Source: UBA3537 sp965657165 (GTDB taxonomy: Bacteria; Bacteroidota; Bacteroidia; Flavobacteriales; Flavobacteriaceae). From it: DNA of 64,000 nt. Shown in pieces: positions 25,866-35,127 of the stretch (the stretch's first letter is position 1; every line of letters starts with the position of its first letter). The notes beneath the pieces were generated by a model, which was not told the origin of the DNA, did not search any database, and saw only the letters and a program-made list of their open reading frames with translations. The stretch covers positions 23,902-87,901 of the forward strand of contig CBFHNG010000002.1 of the NCBI GenBank assembly GCA_965657165.1, given 5' to 3'. A program made the translations under genes and the position numbers.

Positions 25866-27599
25866 ATGGACGTACAAACAAAATCAAAACAAAGCTATTT
25901 AAATCAGCCCACCGAAAGAATTTCAGGTGCTGAAGCAGTGATTCGTTGTTTAATTGCAGAAGGTGCAGACACTATCTATGGATATCCTGGAGGGGCTATT
26001 ATGCCTGTATATGATGAGCTTTTTAAGTATCAAGATCAAATTCATCATGTCCTTACAAGGCACGAACAGGGTGCAACTCATGCTGCTCAAGGTTTTGCAA
26101 GAATATCAGGCAGAGTAGGTGTGGCCATTGCAACATCTGGACCTGGTGCTACAAATTTAATTACAGGAATTGCAGATGCTCAAATAGACTCAACTCCAAT
26201 GGTATGCATCACAGGACAAGTGCCCTCTCATCTTTTGGGAAGTGATGCATTTCAAGAAACAGATATTGTTGGGATTTCTACACCAGTAACAAAGTGGAAT
26301 CATCAAATCACAACAGCAGAAGAAATTCCAGAAGTGATTGCAAAAGCTTTTTATATCGCAAGGAGTGGACGCCCAGGGCCTGTTCTTATAGACATCACAA
26401 AAGACGCACAGTTTGGTGAATTAGATTTTACCTACAAAAAATGTGAAGGGATAAGGAGCTATAATCCTATACCTAAAGTCAATAGAGCACAATTAAGCAC
26501 TGCAGCAGAACTCATAAATAACGCTAAGAAACCTTTAATTGTTTGGGGACAAGGTGTTCTTTTGGGAGAAGCTGAAGAAGAATTCAAAGCTGTAGTTGAA
26601 AAATCTGGTGTACCCGCCGCATGGACAATCATGGGTGTTTCTGCAATTCCAACATCTCATCCATTAAATGTGGGTATGGTTGGAATGCATGGTAATTATG
26701 CACCAAACATATTGACCAATGAATGTGATGTATTAATTGCCATTGGAATGCGATTTGACGATCGTGTAACAGGAAAACTAAGCGATTATGCAACACAAGC
26801 AAAAATAATCCATTTTGAAATTGATCCAGCAGAAATTGATAAAAATGTAAAAACTGATGTCGCAGTATTGGGGGATGCCAAAGATAGTTTAGCGCAAATT
26901 CTTCCATTACTAAATAAGAATACACATACAGAATGGCTGAAAAAATTTGAAGAATTATCAAAAATTGAATTTGAAAAAGTTATTAAAAATGATTTGCATC
27001 CAACCAAAGAAGGACTTACAATGGGAGAAGTTCTCAAAGAAATTAATGCGCAAAGTAGAGGAGAAGCAGCTATTGTTTCAGACGTTGGGCAACATCAAAT
27101 GATTGCATGTCGATATGCAGAGTTCAACGCTTCGAGAGGAAATATTACATCTGGAGGGCTTGGTACAATGGGCTTTGCGCTTCCTGCAGCAATTGGCGCT
27201 AAAATGGCTACTCCAGAAAGAGAAGTTGTGGCAGTAATTGGAGATGGTGGCTATCAAATGACTATTCAAGAGTTGGGTACTATTTTTCAAACCAAAGCCG
27301 CCGTAAAAATTGTTGTTTTGAATAATGATTTCTTGGGAATGGTTCGCCAATGGCAACAGTTGTTTTTTGACAAAAGATATGCTTCAACAGTGATGACAAA
27401 TCCAGATTTTGTTACTATAGCAAAAGGCTATCAAATTGAAGCTAAACGTGTTACAAAACGAGAAGAATTAGCTTCTGCGGTTGAAGAAATGATGACTTCA
27501 AAAGAAGCCTATTTCTTAGAAGTATGTGTAGAAAAAGAGGATAATGTATTTCCGATGATCCCTTCTGGCGCATCGGTATCAGAAATTAGATTAGAATAA
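25866..27599 (+). CDS. ilvB: Acetolactate synthase, large (catalytic) subunit
   Basis: The thiamine-diphosphate enzyme condenses pyruvate with pyruvate or 2-oxobutyrate, the committed step to valine and isoleucine. The 577 residues include the N-terminal PYR domain with GYPGGAIMPVYD and RHEQGATHAAQG (catalytic Glu), a central FAD-type domain with GMHGNYAPN, and the C-terminal domain with GDGGYQMTIQELGT and NNDFLGMVRQWQ (ThDP and Mg binding). It follows ilvD by 12 bp and precedes the regulatory subunit gene by one base. Confidence 0.97.
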   Translation: MDVQTKSKQSYLNQPTERISGAEAVIRCLIAEGADTIYGYPGGAIMPVYDELFKYQDQIHHVLTRHEQGATHAAQGFARISGRVGVAIATSGPGATNLITGIADAQIDSTPMVCITGQVPSHLLGSDAFQETDIVGISTPVTKWNHQITTAEEIPEVIAKAFYIARSGRPGPVLIDITKDAQFGELDFTYKKCEGIRSYNPIPKVNRAQLSTAAELINNAKKPLIVWGQGVLLGEAEEEFKAVVEKSGVPAAWTIMGVSAIPTSHPLNVGMVGMHGNYAPNILTNECDVLIAIGMRFDDRVTGKLSDYATQAKIIHFEIDPAEIDKNVKTDVAVLGDAKDSLAQILPLLNKNTHTEWLKKFEELSKIEFEKVIKNDLHPTKEGLTMGEVLKEINAQSRGEAAIVSDVGQHQMIACRYAEFNASRGNITSGGLGTMGFALPAAIGAKMATPEREVVAVIGDGGYQMTIQELGTIFQTKAAVKIVVLNNDFLGMVRQWQQLFFDKRYASTVMTNPDFVTIAKGYQIEAKRVTKREELASAVEEMMTSKEAYFLEVCVEKEDNVFPMIPSGASVSEIRLE

Positions 27600-27600
27600 T

Positions 27601-28131
27601 ATGGGAACAGAATTAAAGCAGTTTACAGTTTCTGTTTATGCAGAAAATAATGTTGGATTACTCAATAGAATATCAGCAATATTTCAAAAACGTCATATCA
27701 ATATTGAAAGCATGAACATTTCGGTTTCGGAAATTGAAGGTGTTTCGCGTTTTATCATTTTAGTTCATATGACTGAAGTCAATGTAAAAAAGATTATTGG
27801 ACAAATAGAAAAGCAAATAGAAGTCATTAAAGCATTTTATCATACAGACGAAGAAACAATTTATTTGGAGTCTTGCATGTTTAAAATTAAATCTGATTTA
27901 CTTTTTGAAGAGCGGCAAATTCAAAACATCATCAAAGAAAGTGATGCTAGAATTGTAACCGTCAACAGAGAATTTTTTGTATTGGAAAAATCTGGTAGAC
28001 GTCACGAAATAGAATTATTACACCGAGAATTAAGTGCTTTTGGCATAATGCAATTTGTACGTTCTGGTCGAATTTCAATTACTAAAGATCAAATGAAAAT
28101 TACTGAATTACTAACCGAATTTAAAAATTAA
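27601..28131 (+). CDS. ilvN: Acetolactate synthase, small (regulatory) subunit
   Basis: This subunit stimulates IlvB and confers feedback inhibition by valine. The 176 residues hold an N-terminal ACT domain (FTVSVYAENNVGLLNRISAI at its start, residues 7-26) and a C-terminal ACT-like domain with RHEIELLHRELSAFG. The gene starts one base after the ilvB stop and ends 15 bp before ilvC, so the subunits are made together. Confidence 0.95.
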   Translation: MGTELKQFTVSVYAENNVGLLNRISAIFQKRHINIESMNISVSEIEGVSRFIILVHMTEVNVKKIIGQIEKQIEVIKAFYHTDEETIYLESCMFKIKSDLLFEERQIQNIIKESDARIVTVNREFFVLEKSGRRHEIELLHRELSAFGIMQFVRSGRISITKDQMKITELLTEFKN

Positions 28132-28146
28132 AAATAAAATATACTC

Positions 28147-29628
28147 ATGGCAAATTACTTTAATACACTTTCGTTAAGTCAAAAACTAGATCAACTTTCG
28201 AAGTGTAGATTTATGCAAACCTCTGAATTTAAAGATGGAGTAGAAGCGTTAAAAAACAAAAAAATAGTTATTGTTGGGTGTGGGGCACAAGGACTTAACC
28301 AAGGGCTAAATATGAGAGACTCAGGACTTGATATTTCTTATGCTTTAAGAGCACAAGCCATAGAAGAACAAAGACAATCTTATAAAAATGCTTCCGAAAA
28401 TAAATTTAATGTTGGTACGTATCAAGACTTAATTCCTACTGCAGACGTGGTGCTAAATCTTACGCCAGACAAACAACATTCCAATGTGGTTGACGCTGTA
28501 ATGCCTTTAATGAAAAAAGGGGCTACACTTTCATACTCCCATGGCTTTAATATTGTTGAAGAAGGAAAGCAAATTCGTAAAGATTTAACTGTTATAATGG
28601 TAGCACCAAAATGTCCAGGAAGTGAAGTTCGCGAAGAATATAAAAGAGGATTTGGGGTACCAACACTCATTGCAGTTCATCCCGAAAATGATCCAGAAGG
28701 AAAAGGTTGGGCACAGGCCAAAGCCTATGCCGTAGCCACTGGAGGTCATAAAGCTGGCGTTTTGGAATCATCCTTTGTTGCAGAAGTTAAAAGTGATTTG
28801 ATGGGAGAGCAAACTATTCTTTGTGGTGTACTTCAAACCGCTTCAATTTTGTCTTTTGATAAGATGATAGAGGAGGGGATAGCGCCTTCTTACGCTTCAA
28901 AATTGATTCAATACGGATGGGAAACCATAACTGAAGCGCTAAAACATGGTGGAATTACAAACATGATGGATCGCTTATCGAACCCAGCAAAAATTAAGGC
29001 TTTTGAGCTTTCAGAAGAACTAAAAACCATAATGAAACCCTTGTTTGAAAAGCATATGGATGATATCATGTCTGGTCATTTTTCAAAAACAATGATGGAA
29101 GATTGGGCGAATGACGATATAAACCTATTAACATGGAGAGCTGCTACAGGAGAAACTGCTTTTGAAAAAACAGCAGCAACTTCTGAAGCCATCTCAGAGC
29201 AAGAATATTTTGATCATGGCGTCTTGATGGTTGCATTTGTAAGAGCAGGTGTAGAGCTCGCTTTCGAAACTATGGTGGCTTCAGGAATAATAGAAGAATC
29301 AGCCTATTATGAATCCTTACATGAATTACCGTTAATTGCAAATACAGTTGCAAGAAAGAAATTATTTGAAATGAATCGCATCATTTCTGATACTGCTGAA
29401 TATGGATGCTATTTGTTCGATCATGCGTGTAAGCCACTTTTGGTTGATTTTATGAAAACCATCAAAACAGATGTAATTGGAACCGCTTATTCTTCTGAAT
29501 CTACTACTGTAGATAATGCAACCTTAATAGCTGTAAATCAATCAATTAGAAATCATTCTATTGAAGCTATAGGAAATACACTTAGACAGGCCATGACAGA
29601 TATGAAAGTGATAAAAACAGAAGTGTAA
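28147..29628 (+). CDS. ilvC: Ketol-acid reductoisomerase, class II
   Basis: IlvC isomerises and reduces acetolactate or acetohydroxybutyrate with NADPH and Mg2+. The 493 residues identify the long class II form, with a duplicated C-terminal knotted domain as in E. coli (491). The dinucleotide loop VGCGAQGLNQGLNMRDSG is at about residues 44-61; SYSHGFNIV, APKCPGSEVREEY and DLMGEQTILCG carry substrate and metal residues. It lies between ilvN and ilvA with gaps of 15 and 6 bp. Confidence 0.96.
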   Translation: MANYFNTLSLSQKLDQLSKCRFMQTSEFKDGVEALKNKKIVIVGCGAQGLNQGLNMRDSGLDISYALRAQAIEEQRQSYKNASENKFNVGTYQDLIPTADVVLNLTPDKQHSNVVDAVMPLMKKGATLSYSHGFNIVEEGKQIRKDLTVIMVAPKCPGSEVREEYKRGFGVPTLIAVHPENDPEGKGWAQAKAYAVATGGHKAGVLESSFVAEVKSDLMGEQTILCGVLQTASILSFDKMIEEGIAPSYASKLIQYGWETITEALKHGGITNMMDRLSNPAKIKAFELSEELKTIMKPLFEKHMDDIMSGHFSKTMMEDWANDDINLLTWRAATGETAFEKTAATSEAISEQEYFDHGVLMVAFVRAGVELAFETMVASGIIEESAYYESLHELPLIANTVARKKLFEMNRIISDTAEYGCYLFDHACKPLLVDFMKTIKTDVIGTAYSSESTTVDNATLIAVNQSIRNHSIEAIGNTLRQAMTDMKVIKTEV

Positions 29629-29634
29629 AACGCA

Positions 29635-30900
29635 ATGAAAGATCTGCAAAACACATATTTTCCAACGGTTGAAGCAATTGAATCTGCAGCTAAAAAGTTA
29701 CAGGGCATTGCTTCAATATCGCCATTGGAGGAGCATCAACGCTTTTCTGATAAATACCATTGTAAAATGTTATTTAAACGCGAAGATTTACAGCAGGTTC
29801 GTTCATATAAAATTAGAGGGGCTTACAATAAAATTTCTTCTTTAACAAAAGAAGAAACCAAAAATGGAATTGTTTGTGCTAGTGCAGGAAACCATGCTCA
29901 AGGTGTTGCTTTATCATGCCAACTTTTAAAAATCAAAGGAAAAATATTTATGCCTGCACCAACGCCAAATCAAAAGGTTGAACAGGTTAAAATGTTTGGA
30001 AAAGAGTTTGTAGAAGTTATTTTGGTAGGAGATACCTTTGATGATTCATATCATAAAGCCATCGAAGAATGTGAGCAATTCAATAAACCATTGGTTCATC
30101 CATTTAATGATCAAAAAGTCATTGAAGGCCAAGGGACTGTCGGTTTAGAAATTATTCAACAATCTGAAACACCAATCGATTATATTTTTATCCCTGTTGG
30201 TGGTGGCGGACTGGCCTCTGGTTTATCTTCTGTGGTAAAAGCTTTATCTCCAGAAACAAAAATTATAGGTATAGAACCTGCCGGTGCGCCATCGATGTCG
30301 AAATCTATTGAAAATGGAGAGTTAGTTCAATTAAATGAAATTGAAAAATTTGTTGATGGAGCATCTGTACAACGTGTAGGCGATTTAACTTTTGAAATAT
30401 GTAAAAAGAACTTAGATGTAATGACAACTGTTCACGAGGGTAAAATTTGTCAAACCATCTTAGAAATGTACAATAAGGATGCTATTGTTGCAGAACCTGC
30501 TGGAGTAATGAGCATAACGGCCTTAGATGAGTTTAAAGAAGAAATTAAAGGAAAAACTGTAGTCTGCTTAGTAAGTGGTAGTAACAATGACATCACACGT
30601 ACAGCCGAAATTAAAGAACGTGCATTATTGTATGCTAACTTAAAGCATTATTTCATTATCAAATTTCCACAGCGTCCAGGAGCATTACGTGAATTTGTAG
30701 TGGATATGCTTGGACCACATGATGATATTACACATTTTGAGTATACTAAAAAGGTAAATCGAGAGAATGATGTTGCTGTTGTCGGTATACAGTTAAAAAC
30801 CCAAGAAGATTTACAACCACTTATTACAAAACTAAAAGCACACAATTTTTTTGGTGATTATTTAAATGATAAGCCAGAATTATTTCAGTTTTTGGTTTAA
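29635..30900 (+). CDS. ilvA: Threonine ammonia-lyase (threonine deaminase)
   Basis: IlvA converts threonine to 2-oxobutyrate and ammonia using PLP and starts the isoleucine branch. The 421 residues are shorter than E. coli IlvA (514): the catalytic domain has the PLP lysine in SYKIRGAYNKI, the glycine loop GGGGLASGL, and a single C-terminal ACT-like regulatory region (about residues 335-420) instead of two. This short regulatory form occurs in several phyla. It closes the ilv operon; no leu genes follow, and a 150-bp gap with no terminator I can recognise comes next. Confidence 0.95.
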   Translation: MKDLQNTYFPTVEAIESAAKKLQGIASISPLEEHQRFSDKYHCKMLFKREDLQQVRSYKIRGAYNKISSLTKEETKNGIVCASAGNHAQGVALSCQLLKIKGKIFMPAPTPNQKVEQVKMFGKEFVEVILVGDTFDDSYHKAIEECEQFNKPLVHPFNDQKVIEGQGTVGLEIIQQSETPIDYIFIPVGGGGLASGLSSVVKALSPETKIIGIEPAGAPSMSKSIENGELVQLNEIEKFVDGASVQRVGDLTFEICKKNLDVMTTVHEGKICQTILEMYNKDAIVAEPAGVMSITALDEFKEEIKGKTVVCLVSGSNNDITRTAEIKERALLYANLKHYFIIKFPQRPGALREFVVDMLGPHDDITHFEYTKKVNRENDVAVVGIQLKTQEDLQPLITKLKAHNFFGDYLNDKPELFQFLV

Positions 30901-31050
30901 GACAATACAGAAAATATATTTCACTAATTTATTAATTATAAATTATTTATATATAAATCATGTGTACTATAATTTATATTATGTAAAATTGACAATCTTA
31001 ACTTATACCCTTTTTATTTGTATTTTTGTACCTTAAAAAATATCTTTTAT

Positions 31051-31341
31051 ATGTCTTTATTAAATATATTTAGAATTATTTCTTTCCTGGAAGGATTATC
31101 TTACATACTTCTCCTGTTTATTGCTGTGCCCTTGAAATACATAAACAATGACGCATCCTATGTAAAAATGCTGGGTATGCCACATGGATTATTATTTATG
31201 GGATATATTGCATTGGCAATTGTATTGCGGACTGAAAATCAATGGATTAAAAATAATTTTATTATGGTTTTAATAGCTTCTGTCATTCCTTTTGGTACTT
31301 TTGTAGTTGAAAACAAATTGAATAAAACAATTCAAAAGTAA
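31051..31341 (+). CDS. DUF3817 membrane protein
   Basis: From the ATG at 31051 the protein has 96 residues; a start at 31018 would lie ahead of the likely -7 element TATTTTTG (31021-31028), so I use the later one. It has three hydrophobic stretches, starting FRIISFLEGLSYILLLF, and MLGMPHGLLFM, features of the DUF3817 family (YdzA-like) of small integral membrane proteins. Their function is unknown. The MscS gene follows 17 bp later. Confidence 0.75.
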   Translation: MSLLNIFRIISFLEGLSYILLLFIAVPLKYINNDASYVKMLGMPHGLLFMGYIALAIVLRTENQWIKNNFIMVLIASVIPFGTFVVENKLNKTIQK

Positions 31342-31358
31342 AATTGATTTTAAAACTT

Positions 31359-32588
31359 ATGATGGAATTTTTTCTTGAATCCTTAAAACGCTTTATAATA
31401 AAAGCTGGAGCAAACTCTTCATTGGCAGATTGGCTTAGTATTATTTTACTCGTTGCAGGTGCTTTATTTATAATTTTCATTGTTGACTTTATCATCCGTT
31501 TAATTATTAGGGTTATATTTTCGAAAATTGCGCAACGCTCCAAAACACAATTTGATGATATTATGATTACTCATAAAGTACCTCGTAATATTGCTCATAT
31601 CCTTCCTTTGTTTATTGCTTATGAAATTATTCCAAATATATTTTTTGAGCATCCTGAATGGCAAAACATCATTAAAAAAATAATTTTAGTTCTTGGAATA
31701 GTTTTTTCTGTATGGGGATTACGCAGCATTTTTGGCTCCATAAAAAGCCATTTTAAATCTGTAGAACGCTTAAAAGACAAGCCTATAGACAGTTATGTTC
31801 AAGTCATCATGATATTTGTTTGGCTCACAGGTGTTTTTGCAACATTTGCTGTCATAACTGGAATATCGTTCTGGGAATTTATGGCCGGACTTGGTACTGT
31901 TTCTGCTGTAATAATCTTGGTCTTTAAGGATACCATTCTTGGGTTTGTGGCCAGTATTCAAGTTTCTGTTAATGATATGGTGCGTATTGGCGATTGGATT
32001 ACCTTTCAAAAATTTGGTGCTGATGGCGATGTTATAGAAATAAACCTTGCTACCGTAAAAGTTCGAAATTTTGACCACACCATTACCACTATTCCTACAT
32101 ATGCCCTTATTTCAGATTCATTTAAAAACTGGCGCGGAATGACAGAATCTAATGGAAGACGCATCAAAAGATCACTTAATATCCGAATGGCAAGTATTCG
32201 CCATCTAAATTCAGAAGATTTAAAAAATCTTTCAAAAATTGAATTGATTAAAGACTACATCTCTGTTAAATCCAAAGATATTGCTTGTTATAACACTGAA
32301 AATGAGGTTGATAAAACATTACTCATTAATGGTCGAAATCTCACAAATATTGGTGTTTTTAGAAAATATATTGAATCTTACGTAGAAAAACATTCAGCAA
32401 TCAATAAAGATTTGATGATTATGGCACGCCAACTTCAACCCAATGAAAATGGTCTACCCATAGAGATTTATGCCTTTAGCAATGATAAACGTTGGCAAAA
32501 TTATGAATACATTATCGCCGATATATTTGATCATATCATTGCTTCATCTTCTACTTTCGACCTTGAAATTTATGAGCGTAAATTTTAG
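31359..32588 (+). CDS. MscS-family mechanosensitive channel
   Basis: From the ATG at 31359 (a second ATG follows at 31362) the protein has 409 residues. At least four membrane-spanning stretches occupy the first 190 residues. The pore helix and beta domain follow, with FMAGLGTVSAVIILVFKDTI, the MscS-type SVNDMVRIGDWI and ATVKVRNFDHTI(T)TIPTYALI. The C-terminal cytoplasmic domain is longer than in E. coli MscS, as in the YbdG/MscM-like branch. It would release solutes on osmotic down-shock. Its last 17 bases overlap the next gene. Confidence 0.88.
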   Translation: MMEFFLESLKRFIIKAGANSSLADWLSIILLVAGALFIIFIVDFIIRLIIRVIFSKIAQRSKTQFDDIMITHKVPRNIAHILPLFIAYEIIPNIFFEHPEWQNIIKKIILVLGIVFSVWGLRSIFGSIKSHFKSVERLKDKPIDSYVQVIMIFVWLTGVFATFAVITGISFWEFMAGLGTVSAVIILVFKDTILGFVASIQVSVNDMVRIGDWITFQKFGADGDVIEINLATVKVRNFDHTITTIPTYALISDSFKNWRGMTESNGRRIKRSLNIRMASIRHLNSEDLKNLSKIELIKDYISVKSKDIACYNTENEVDKTLLINGRNLTNIGVFRKYIESYVEKHSAINKDLMIMARQLQPNENGLPIEIYAFSNDKRWQNYEYIIADIFDHIIASSSTFDLEIYERKF

Positions 32589-32955
32589 AGATCAACAACT
32601 TAAAAATCAACGTCCAGAAATTTCTTCTGCCAAAATACTAGAATCTACTTCAAGTTTTGAAGCATTTCAGAATCAGGTTTTACGGCCTATTTTAAAATTT
32701 CAAAATGACATATTAATTCAAGTTTTCCTATCTAGAATTAATGCTAAAAACCAAGACTTTATTGCTTTAAGTCTTCAAAAAAAACAAGATATTCTAATTG
32801 GTGAATTTAAAACAAATACAACATTACGACAGATACTTTTGGGCTGTGTAATTGGACTATTGACTAGTGAAGAATTTAAGTTTTATAATGCCAATACAAC
32901 AAAGATTAATAAACGTATCTTTTCCATGTTAAAAGAACGTTTATTAGATCAATGA
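32572..32955 (+). CDS. Conserved hypothetical protein
   Basis: From the ATG at 32572 the protein has 127 residues; longer forms would run far into the mscS gene. It starts 17 bp before the mscS stop in another frame, suggesting translational coupling. It is charged, has no membrane segment or signal, and contains a mainly helical pattern with FQNQVLRPILKFQNDILIQVF and RIFSMLKERL at the end. I recall similar flavobacterial proteins sometimes carrying a glyoxalase label, but no glyoxalase metal motif is visible here. Confidence 0.65.
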   Translation: MSVNFRDQQLKNQRPEISSAKILESTSSFEAFQNQVLRPILKFQNDILIQVFLSRINAKNQDFIALSLQKKQDILIGEFKTNTTLRQILLGCVIGLLTSEEFKFYNANTTKINKRIFSMLKERLLDQ

Positions 32956-32964
32956 AAATAAGCG

Positions 32965-33747
32965 TTAAAAATCTATTTTATGTAATATCAAACCAGATGC
33001 TGGAGCAATATAGTCGATGGAAATTGTAGAATCATTTTTCAAACTTATTTCAATAAAATTCAAGTCTATATCTCCTCTGCCGAGTTTAATCAATGCACCC
33101 ATCATCAAACGTATTTGATGGCGTCCAAATCCTTTTCCTATTACTCGTAGTATATAACTTTTTTTTGGAAAAAAATTGGCTGTATACAACTTGTTTTCAA
33201 TCAATTCACAAGTTTTTAGTTCACGTTGATATAATCCATTGTCAGTTGCTTTATAACAATAGGACTTAAAATTATGCGGTCCTTGAAAAAGCTGTGCTCC
33301 TTTTTTCATCAATTCTACATCTAATGGTTCTAATATGGTTGTCATAATGGGTGCACAAAAAGGGTGACACTTCTCCCCTTGTGAAAAAACGTAATGATAC
33401 TCTTTGTATTTAGAATCTTGAATGATATTAAAATCTGAAGACACTTCTTCAATAGATAATGCACGAATATCTTGAGGTAAATTAGTATTAAATTCTTCTA
33501 GAAATAAGATCAAATCTTTTATGGGTTCATCCTTTAAAAACAACTCAAATGCAGCTTCCTGAGCAGAAACTTTAGCGTCAGTTCTACTGGCAGCTAATGT
33601 TTTAAATGATTGATTTTTAAGAATATAACGCATCGTTTTGTCAATCATCAAATGCAGTGTTTTGGTATTTGGTTGTTTTTGCCATCCATGAAAGCGGTAG
33701 CCCAAAAATTGAAATTTAACCAAATAATAAAAACGCTTTTGAAACAT
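32965..33747 (-). CDS. Divergent TruA-family tRNA pseudouridine synthase
   Basis: The 260-residue protein has the TruA fold markers GYRFHGWQKQPN (residues 16-27) and the catalytic loop SRTDAKVSA with Asp57. In ordinary TruA the loop is GRTDAGVHA; here the first Gly, the second Gly and the His are replaced while the Arg and Asp remain. RVIGKGFGRHQIRLMMGAL at the C-terminus is the conserved FLxxMVRxMVG-like segment. It may act at tRNA positions 38-40 or another RNA. It is encoded 36 bp upstream of nothing else on its strand but the his cluster lies beyond (same direction, hisIE ends 36 bp away). Confidence 0.75.
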   Translation of the reverse strand: MFQKRFYYLVKFQFLGYRFHGWQKQPNTKTLHLMIDKTMRYILKNQSFKTLAASRTDAKVSAQEAAFELFLKDEPIKDLILFLEEFNTNLPQDIRALSIEEVSSDFNIIQDSKYKEYHYVFSQGEKCHPFCAPIMTTILEPLDVELMKKGAQLFQGPHNFKSYCYKATDNGLYQRELKTCELIENKLYTANFFPKKSYILRVIGKGFGRHQIRLMMGALIKLGRGDIDLNFIEISLKNDSTISIDYIAPASGLILHKIDF

Positions 33748-33783
33748 TGGCTTAAGTTCGGAGTTTCTATTTACAAATAAAAA

Positions 33784-34371
33784 TTAATGTCTTAATTTTA
33801 ATACATTAACGATGTCGGAAAGACAATAGTCCTTTGCTTGAAGTAAAATTAAATAATGAAATAATAAATCAGCACTTTCTTCCAAGAACAATTCATCATT
33901 TTGATCTTTGGCTTCTATAACCGTTTCTATGGCCTCTTCTCCTACCTTTTGAGCAATTTTATTGATGCCTTTTTCAAATAAACTTGTGACATAAGACGTG
34001 TCGTTAGGGGTGTGTTTTCGATTTGAAATTATTTGCTCTAGAACAGATAAAAATCCGAAATCCTGAGTATTTACTTCACCCCAACAAGTATCTGTTCCTT
34101 TATGGCATGTTGGACCTTCTGGACTTGCCTTTACCAATAGAGTATCTCCATCGCAATCAACCTCTAATGATTTGAGATTCAGAAAATTACCACTCTCCTC
34201 CCCTTTTGTCCAAAGACGATTTTTACTTCTACTAAAAAACGTAACACGCTTGCTTTTTTGCGTTATTTCTAGCGCTTCTTTATTCATATATCCAAGCATC
34301 AAAACAGTTTTTGTTTGTGCATCTTGAACAATAGCTGGCACAAGGCCGTTCTTATTATAATTTACAATCAT
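33784..34371 (-). CDS. hisIE: Phosphoribosyl-AMP cyclohydrolase / phosphoribosyl-ATP pyrophosphatase
   Basis: The 195-residue bifunctional protein performs the second and third steps of histidine synthesis. Residues 1 to about 100 are HisI, with LMLGYMNKEAL, SRSKNRLWTKGE and the zinc-ligand region VDCDGDTLL and TCHKGTDTCW. The rest is HisE, a helical pyrophosphatase with GEEAIETVIEA. It is the last gene of the his operon and shares one base with hisF. Confidence 0.96.
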   Translation of the reverse strand: MIVNYNKNGLVPAIVQDAQTKTVLMLGYMNKEALEITQKSKRVTFFSRSKNRLWTKGEESGNFLNLKSLEVDCDGDTLLVKASPEGPTCHKGTDTCWGEVNTQDFGFLSVLEQIISNRKHTPNDTSYVTSLFEKGINKIAQKVGEEAIETVIEAKDQNDELFLEESADLLFHYLILLQAKDYCLSDIVNVLKLRH

Positions 34372-35126
34372 TATAGTCTAATATTTATATGATTCTGTTG
34401 TAATTCTTTTTTAAGTTTTGGAATTGAAATCTCTCCAAAATGAAACACGCTTGCTGCCAAGGCAGCATCCGCTTTTCCTTCTTTGAACACACTTACAAAA
34501 TGTTGAACAGCTCCTGCTCCTCCTGATGCAATAACAGGAATATTTACAGTTTCTGATAATTGGGCTAATGCATCGTTTGCAAAACCTGTTTTTACACCAT
34601 CGTGATTCATTGAGGTAAATAAAATCTCTCCCGCCCCCAATGATTCAACTTCTTGAGCCCAATCATACAAATCCAAATCTGTAGGTATTGTTCCTCCCGC
34701 TAAATGTACTTTCCAGTTATTCTCTATCTTTTTGGCATCAATGGCAACTACAACACATTGATTTCCAAAATTTTGTGATAATTCATGTATAAGTTCTGGA
34801 CGTTTTATTGCTGCAGAATTTACAGCGATTTTATCGGCTCCTGATTTGAGCAATAATGAGGCATCATCAACGCTTGTTACACCACCTCCAACAGTAAAAG
34901 GTATATTAAGTTTTTGCGCGACTTTTCTTACCATATCACGTGTAGTTCCTCTTGATTCTAATGTCGCCGAAATGTCTAAAAACACCAACTCATCTGCGCC
35001 TTGAATAGCGTAATGTTGTGCCAAAACTACAGGATCTCCTGCATCACGAAGATTTACAAAATTTACACCTTTTACTGTCCTTCCATTCTTTATGTCTAAG
35101 CATGGAATTATTCTTTTTGTCAACAT
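34371..35126 (-). CDS. hisF: Imidazole glycerol phosphate synthase, cyclase subunit
   Basis: HisF is the TIM-barrel subunit that uses ammonia from HisH to make imidazole glycerol phosphate and AICAR. The 251 residues match the family, with the N-terminal RIIPCLDIKNGRTVKGVNF (catalytic Asp11), the phosphate loop GGGVTSVDDA, and IASGGAGAVQHF near the end. Asp130 region is represented by VAIDAKK. It is placed between hisA (one base gap) and hisIE (one base overlap). Confidence 0.97.
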   Translation of the reverse strand: MLTKRIIPCLDIKNGRTVKGVNFVNLRDAGDPVVLAQHYAIQGADELVFLDISATLESRGTTRDMVRKVAQKLNIPFTVGGGVTSVDDASLLLKSGADKIAVNSAAIKRPELIHELSQNFGNQCVVVAIDAKKIENNWKVHLAGGTIPTDLDLYDWAQEVESLGAGEILFTSMNHDGVKTGFANDALAQLSETVNIPVIASGGAGAVQHFVSVFKEGKADAALAASVFHFGEISIPKLKKELQQNHINIRL

Positions 35127-35127
35127 A

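Noticed and set aside
32470..32571. Upstream extension of the 127-residue gene into mscS
   Set aside because: The extra 34 codons read an out-of-frame part of mscS and give an unrelated hydrophobic stretch.
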